From Entomortierella parvispora (lineage: Eukaryota > Mortierellomycota > Mortierellomycetes > Mortierellales > Mortierellaceae): 64,000 bases of DNA. Made by a program: the position numbers and the translations under genes. The stretch covers positions 2,536,501 to 2,600,500 of the forward strand of contig OY752144.1 in the NCBI GenBank assembly GCA_963573315.1, given 5' to 3'. This document shows, piece by piece, positions 60,963 to 64,000 of the stretch (position 1 is the stretch's first letter; each line of letters opens with the position of its first letter). The notes below the pieces were generated by a model. It did no database searches, had not been told where the DNA came from, and saw only the letters and a list, made by a program, of their open reading frames with translations.

Positions 60963-62538
60963 TTATGCCTCATCCTCATCCTCTTCTTCGTTTGCCTCGC
61001 CCTCCATATCCGAGTCATCCTCATCCAACGGGCAGAAATCCTGGTAAGCCTTGTACAATACATCCACCTTGCGCTTGTTCTGATCCACAGTCTCTTCATC
61101 CTGAACAACAGCCAGGAGACGTTCCTTGATACCCAAAAGATCATAGTCAAATGATGTGCTCTCCATCTCGTCTTCCTCCATTTCCATAGCCTTCTCAGCG
61201 GCTGCCTCCTCGTCCTCCTCGTCCTCTTCCTCATCATCCTCGGCCATTTCTTCGTCATCCTTATCCTCCTCATCATCTTCATCGTCGTCCTTGTCGAAAA
61301 TAGTCAGTTCGCTCTCATCCTCAAAATCAGAGTCCTCTCCTTCGCCCTCAGCTGAAAAAAAGTACAAAAAGATGAACACATACAGTCAGTATGATGCACC
61401 ACATTAGATTCGGGATAAAATAGTTAGCTTGACCTTTTCACGTACCAGTCTTTCTAAGAATCTCTTCAAAGACATCCTCAGCCACCTTCTTGAACACCTT
61501 TACGTTGACAGTGCTCTTCAGGAGCTGGAACATAGGTCCAAGGACATGGGCTGTAGGAACCTGGCCAGATTGTGCAATCTCCACGACCTTCTCGAGCTCG
61601 TCCAGATAGATTTCGATCAAATGGAAACGAATACCATCAGGTACCTTTTTGCTCGTTGCGCTATTGAAGATCAATTGAGAGGGTCAAACACTGTCAATAC
61701 TAGATCTTTTCCCAGAATTCTCCTGTTGCGATCCTTGCATGCGTCAGTTTCCTTACTTTAATGGTCCGTTGATCATGACTGTGCTGAACTCCTCGATCGT
61801 CTCCAAATCCCACTGGTTCTCCTTGAGCATCTTGAATGAGTACATCAAGAAGCGACGAAGCAAGAAGTAAAACTTGTCCAATCTAAAAAAAAAAAAAAGC
61901 GGTTCCAAGGTTAAAGATCTGCAACAGAAAGGTATTTTGAAGATAGTCCAAAGGGCCTGCGAATGGGACTTGTCCTGTACCTCAAGCGGTCGATACCGTG
62001 CCATTCTGCGCACATGGTCTCCCAAAAGGTAGCAATAAAGGCCATGACACTCTCGCGGGGTACACGGAGGATCAAAGCTGAAATGGTATCGCTCAATTGC
62101 TGTTGAATGACAGGCTTATCAGACATCCATACACCTAAAGATTGCAAGTATATCAGGTTAGAATCTGGCAGATCCTATCGCTCCTTGGTCTCGTATTCCT
62201 TCCAAGCCAATATGCTGATCCATCTAAGGGCTCTTACAGTAGAAAAGGCCCTTCCAAAGCTTCATCAATTCCAAATGTGAAAAGTCCTTCTTGCTCGAGA
62301 TCCATCTTCCAAGAGCCTTGACGGCCTTATCTCTGGTCTTCTTGTCTAGAGAAACAATACAAGGTCAGGTTAGGTAGAGTCCAGAAATCTCGTAGAGTCT
62401 TTCATAGGGGCAGATCAGTCGGTCTTGAGCGATCCTCCGAAGCCTCTGCTTTCAAATAAAGCTCTTCTATGTACCGTTGGCGGCCAACTTCTTTCCGAAG
62501 GGCGACGACGACTCTGCTGCTGAGCCAATGACGACCAT
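60963..62538 (-). CDS. RRP1: Rrp1/NOP52 family rRNA-processing protein
   Basis: Six exons, 62538-62475, 62345-62238, 62134-61981, 61882-61757, 61660-61446 and 61351-60963, encode 351 residues, and every junction restores frame. Rrp1 acts in the nucleolus in cleavage of pre-rRNA on the 60S pathway. Family segments are clear: [69 protein letters not shown] and [16 protein letters not shown]. The last exon adds a long Asp/Glu tail (over 40 acidic residues in two runs), normal for nucleolar proteins. Confidence 0.93.
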
Positions 62539-63598
62539 TATGTATAAAAGTGATGGGAAATGGGGAGGGAAGGGAGTGTGGCGATGAAGGCAAAGGAGCT
62601 TCGAGGGGCGGAGATAGAGATGAAGATGGAGGTGGAGATGAATGAATGCAATGAATGCGCCCTGTTTGATAAAGTCGTACTGGCCTCAAGGACTTGCTCG
62701 CCCTGCTTGCCTTGCACAAAAAAAAAGAAAAAAAAGAAATCAAAACACGATAGTCACGTGTGCAGGATTTGTGACTTGCCTTCAGGGTCTCTAAAGAGGC
62801 GGCCGCTCTGCCCTGTGAAAAACTCCCTTTCAAAACTTACCCATCATGGTACTACGGATACGATGACTGCGTTTTTTTTCTGACTTGGAGTCCATACATC
62901 CACCATGGGCCGAACCCATCGATCGACCTATCCATCGATCCCAACACACCCATCGTCTGCACCTTCGAAATATAACCCATGCAACATCCAGGAATCAGGA
63001 ATCGCCATTCATCCATGGGAAATAAGAGATGTTCAAGGGAGATTGTTGGATGATCTTTTAGATGAGTGCACTCATCACCAATGTCCTTGTCAACCAAGCA
63101 ATGGATAATCTCAAAAAAGATGTCACAAATCCACAGAGATGTTATTTGCGTTGGAAGACTGGATTAAGGGACCGGCATCAACACATGTGCAGGGAGACGA
63201 TCGCCTTTTTTTGCTCCCCTTGCATCATGGTTTGCATTCAGGACAGGAATGAACCGCTGATGCAGCAGTCTGGAACGGCATCTTCCATGCAAGCAGCAAC
63301 AAGTAGACAAAACAAGACAGTTTTGCGCAGCCTCGCTGCCTAGAACATCTGACCTTGGAAACTTGCGAGCCTTTTGTCAAAGAGATGTTGGAACCAGCAA
63401 CTAGCTCAAGCGGATTCAGAAGGGCGATCACCATACAGTCGATGCGACAACACTCTATCAACACTACGACTCTTTTCCTTCCGACACTACACATCACTCA
63501 CCATCCGACAAAAAGAACTTCAGAAAAAGCAAGGGAAAAAGAAGGGAAAAAAAAAACTCACAAGGAATATATTTATTTTCTTTTCCACCACCTTTTAG
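62539..63598. other. Divergent region upstream of RPS15, including its first intron
   Basis: This must contain the RPS15 promoter, start codon and first intron. The RPS15 exon at 63599 starts right after a CCTTTTAG acceptor and encodes ADEHHDD, so only a Met-sized first coding exon is needed. ATG codons followed directly by GT occur at 62846 (ATGGTACTA) and 63226 (ATGGTTTGC); I cannot decide between these or others. Confidence 0.45.
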
Positions 63599-64000
63599 GC
63601 TGACGAACACCACGACGACGCCGCTATTGACGCGAGGAAGAAGCGCACCTTCCGCAAGTTTTCTTACCGCGGAATTGACCTTGACAAGCTCTTGGATTTG
63701 TCCTCTGAGCAGCTCATGGACCTTGTCAACGCTCGTCCCCGTAGACGTTTCCAGCGTGGTCTTAAGCGCAAGCCCATGGGTTTGATCAAGAAGTTGCGTC
63801 AGGCCAAGAAGGATGCTCCCGCCATGGAGAAGCCCGCTGTTGTCAAGACCCACCTCCGTAACATGATCGTTGTCCCCGAGATGATCGGTTCCATTGTCGG
63901 TGTCTACAACGGAAAGACCTTCAACCAGGTCGAGATCAAGCCCGAGATGATTGGTCACTACCTCGGTGAGTTCTCCATCACCTACAAGCCCGTCAAGCAC
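63599..64000 (+). CDS. RPS15: 40S ribosomal protein S15 (uS19), partial at both ends
   Basis: From the acceptor at 63597-63598 the frame reads [21 protein letters not shown] and continues to the window edge. It contains [30 protein letters not shown] and [16 protein letters not shown], then [35 protein letters not shown]. This is eukaryotic uS19, a small-subunit head protein near the decoding site. About 15 C-terminal residues are expected beyond position 64000. The start codon lies upstream in another exon that I could not fix. Codon use is strongly biased, as expected for a ribosomal protein. Confidence 0.93.

Noticed and set aside
62880-63350. Small + strand frames upstream of RPS15 as extra genes
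   Set aside because: They are short, lack motifs and lie where the RPS15 promoter, start exon and first intron must be.
63494-64000. A minus-strand frame at the right edge
   Set aside because: It is antisense to RPS15, whose uS19 sequence is unmistakable.

Overview
The window is eukaryotic DNA and reads as a fungal nuclear chromosome. Genes are on both strands, most carry several short GT-AG introns of about 60-130 bp, intergenic stretches are pyrimidine- and microsatellite-rich, and TATA boxes of the TATAAA type stand upstream of several starts. Gene content and protein style (Npl4, Utp18, Rad5/HLTF, Mss51, Dpl1, Ndc10-type Crypton, Fanzor) fit an early-diverging filamentous fungus. Mortierellomycotina is my best guess, but that is inference and not shown by the sequence.

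Layout. 1-10.4 kb: the 3' part of an Hsp70-like ATPase gene, an Nha1-type Na+/H+ antiporter and a PTS2-bearing peroxisomal 3-ketoacyl-CoA thiolase, all on +. 10.6-25.7 kb: an accessory island that begins just after a tRNA-Gly(GCC). It holds a ~360-bp foldback repeat, decayed DNA, an unrecognised multi-exon gene with a probable frame break, a Crypton-like (Ndc10 family) remnant that has lost its recombinase core, a head-to-head giant gene that joins an XPG/FEN1-like nuclease domain to a Fanzor (eukaryotic TnpB) nuclease, and a 210-bp direct duplication. 25.7-64 kb: ordinary gene space. In order it holds a polyQ/coiled-coil protein (-), a NADPH oxidase (+), Mss51 (+), a GPI-anchored Kre9/Knh1-like wall protein (-), Utp18 (-), Rad5/HLTF (-), Usb1 (+), Npl4 (+), a Mot1 molybdate transporter (-), the LYR protein Etfrf1/Lyrm5 (-), Dpl1 sphingosine-phosphate lyase (-), an Ala/Glu-rich disordered protein (-), Rrp1 (-) and the start of RPS15 (+), cut by the window edge.

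The main discovery candidate is the gene at 18665-23317. One continuous multi-exon reading encodes an XPG-family nuclease fold with its acidic catalytic positions kept. An acidic, NLS-containing linker follows, then a Fanzor half with RuvC-I (GADPGE), the shifted glutamate (HEYNST), a C4 zinc ribbon and RuvC-III (DRDAVGSEN). It is divergent from the Crypton remnant (672 bp between start codons), which recalls the tnpA/tnpB arrangement of bacterial IS605/IS607 elements with a tyrosine recombinase in the tnpA place. The copy seems to carry one single-base frame break near 21619-21623, so this locus may be a recently dead, or mis-sequenced, member of an active family.

Splice sites were placed by eye from reading-frame continuity and GT/AG signals. 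A few may be off by a base or two.
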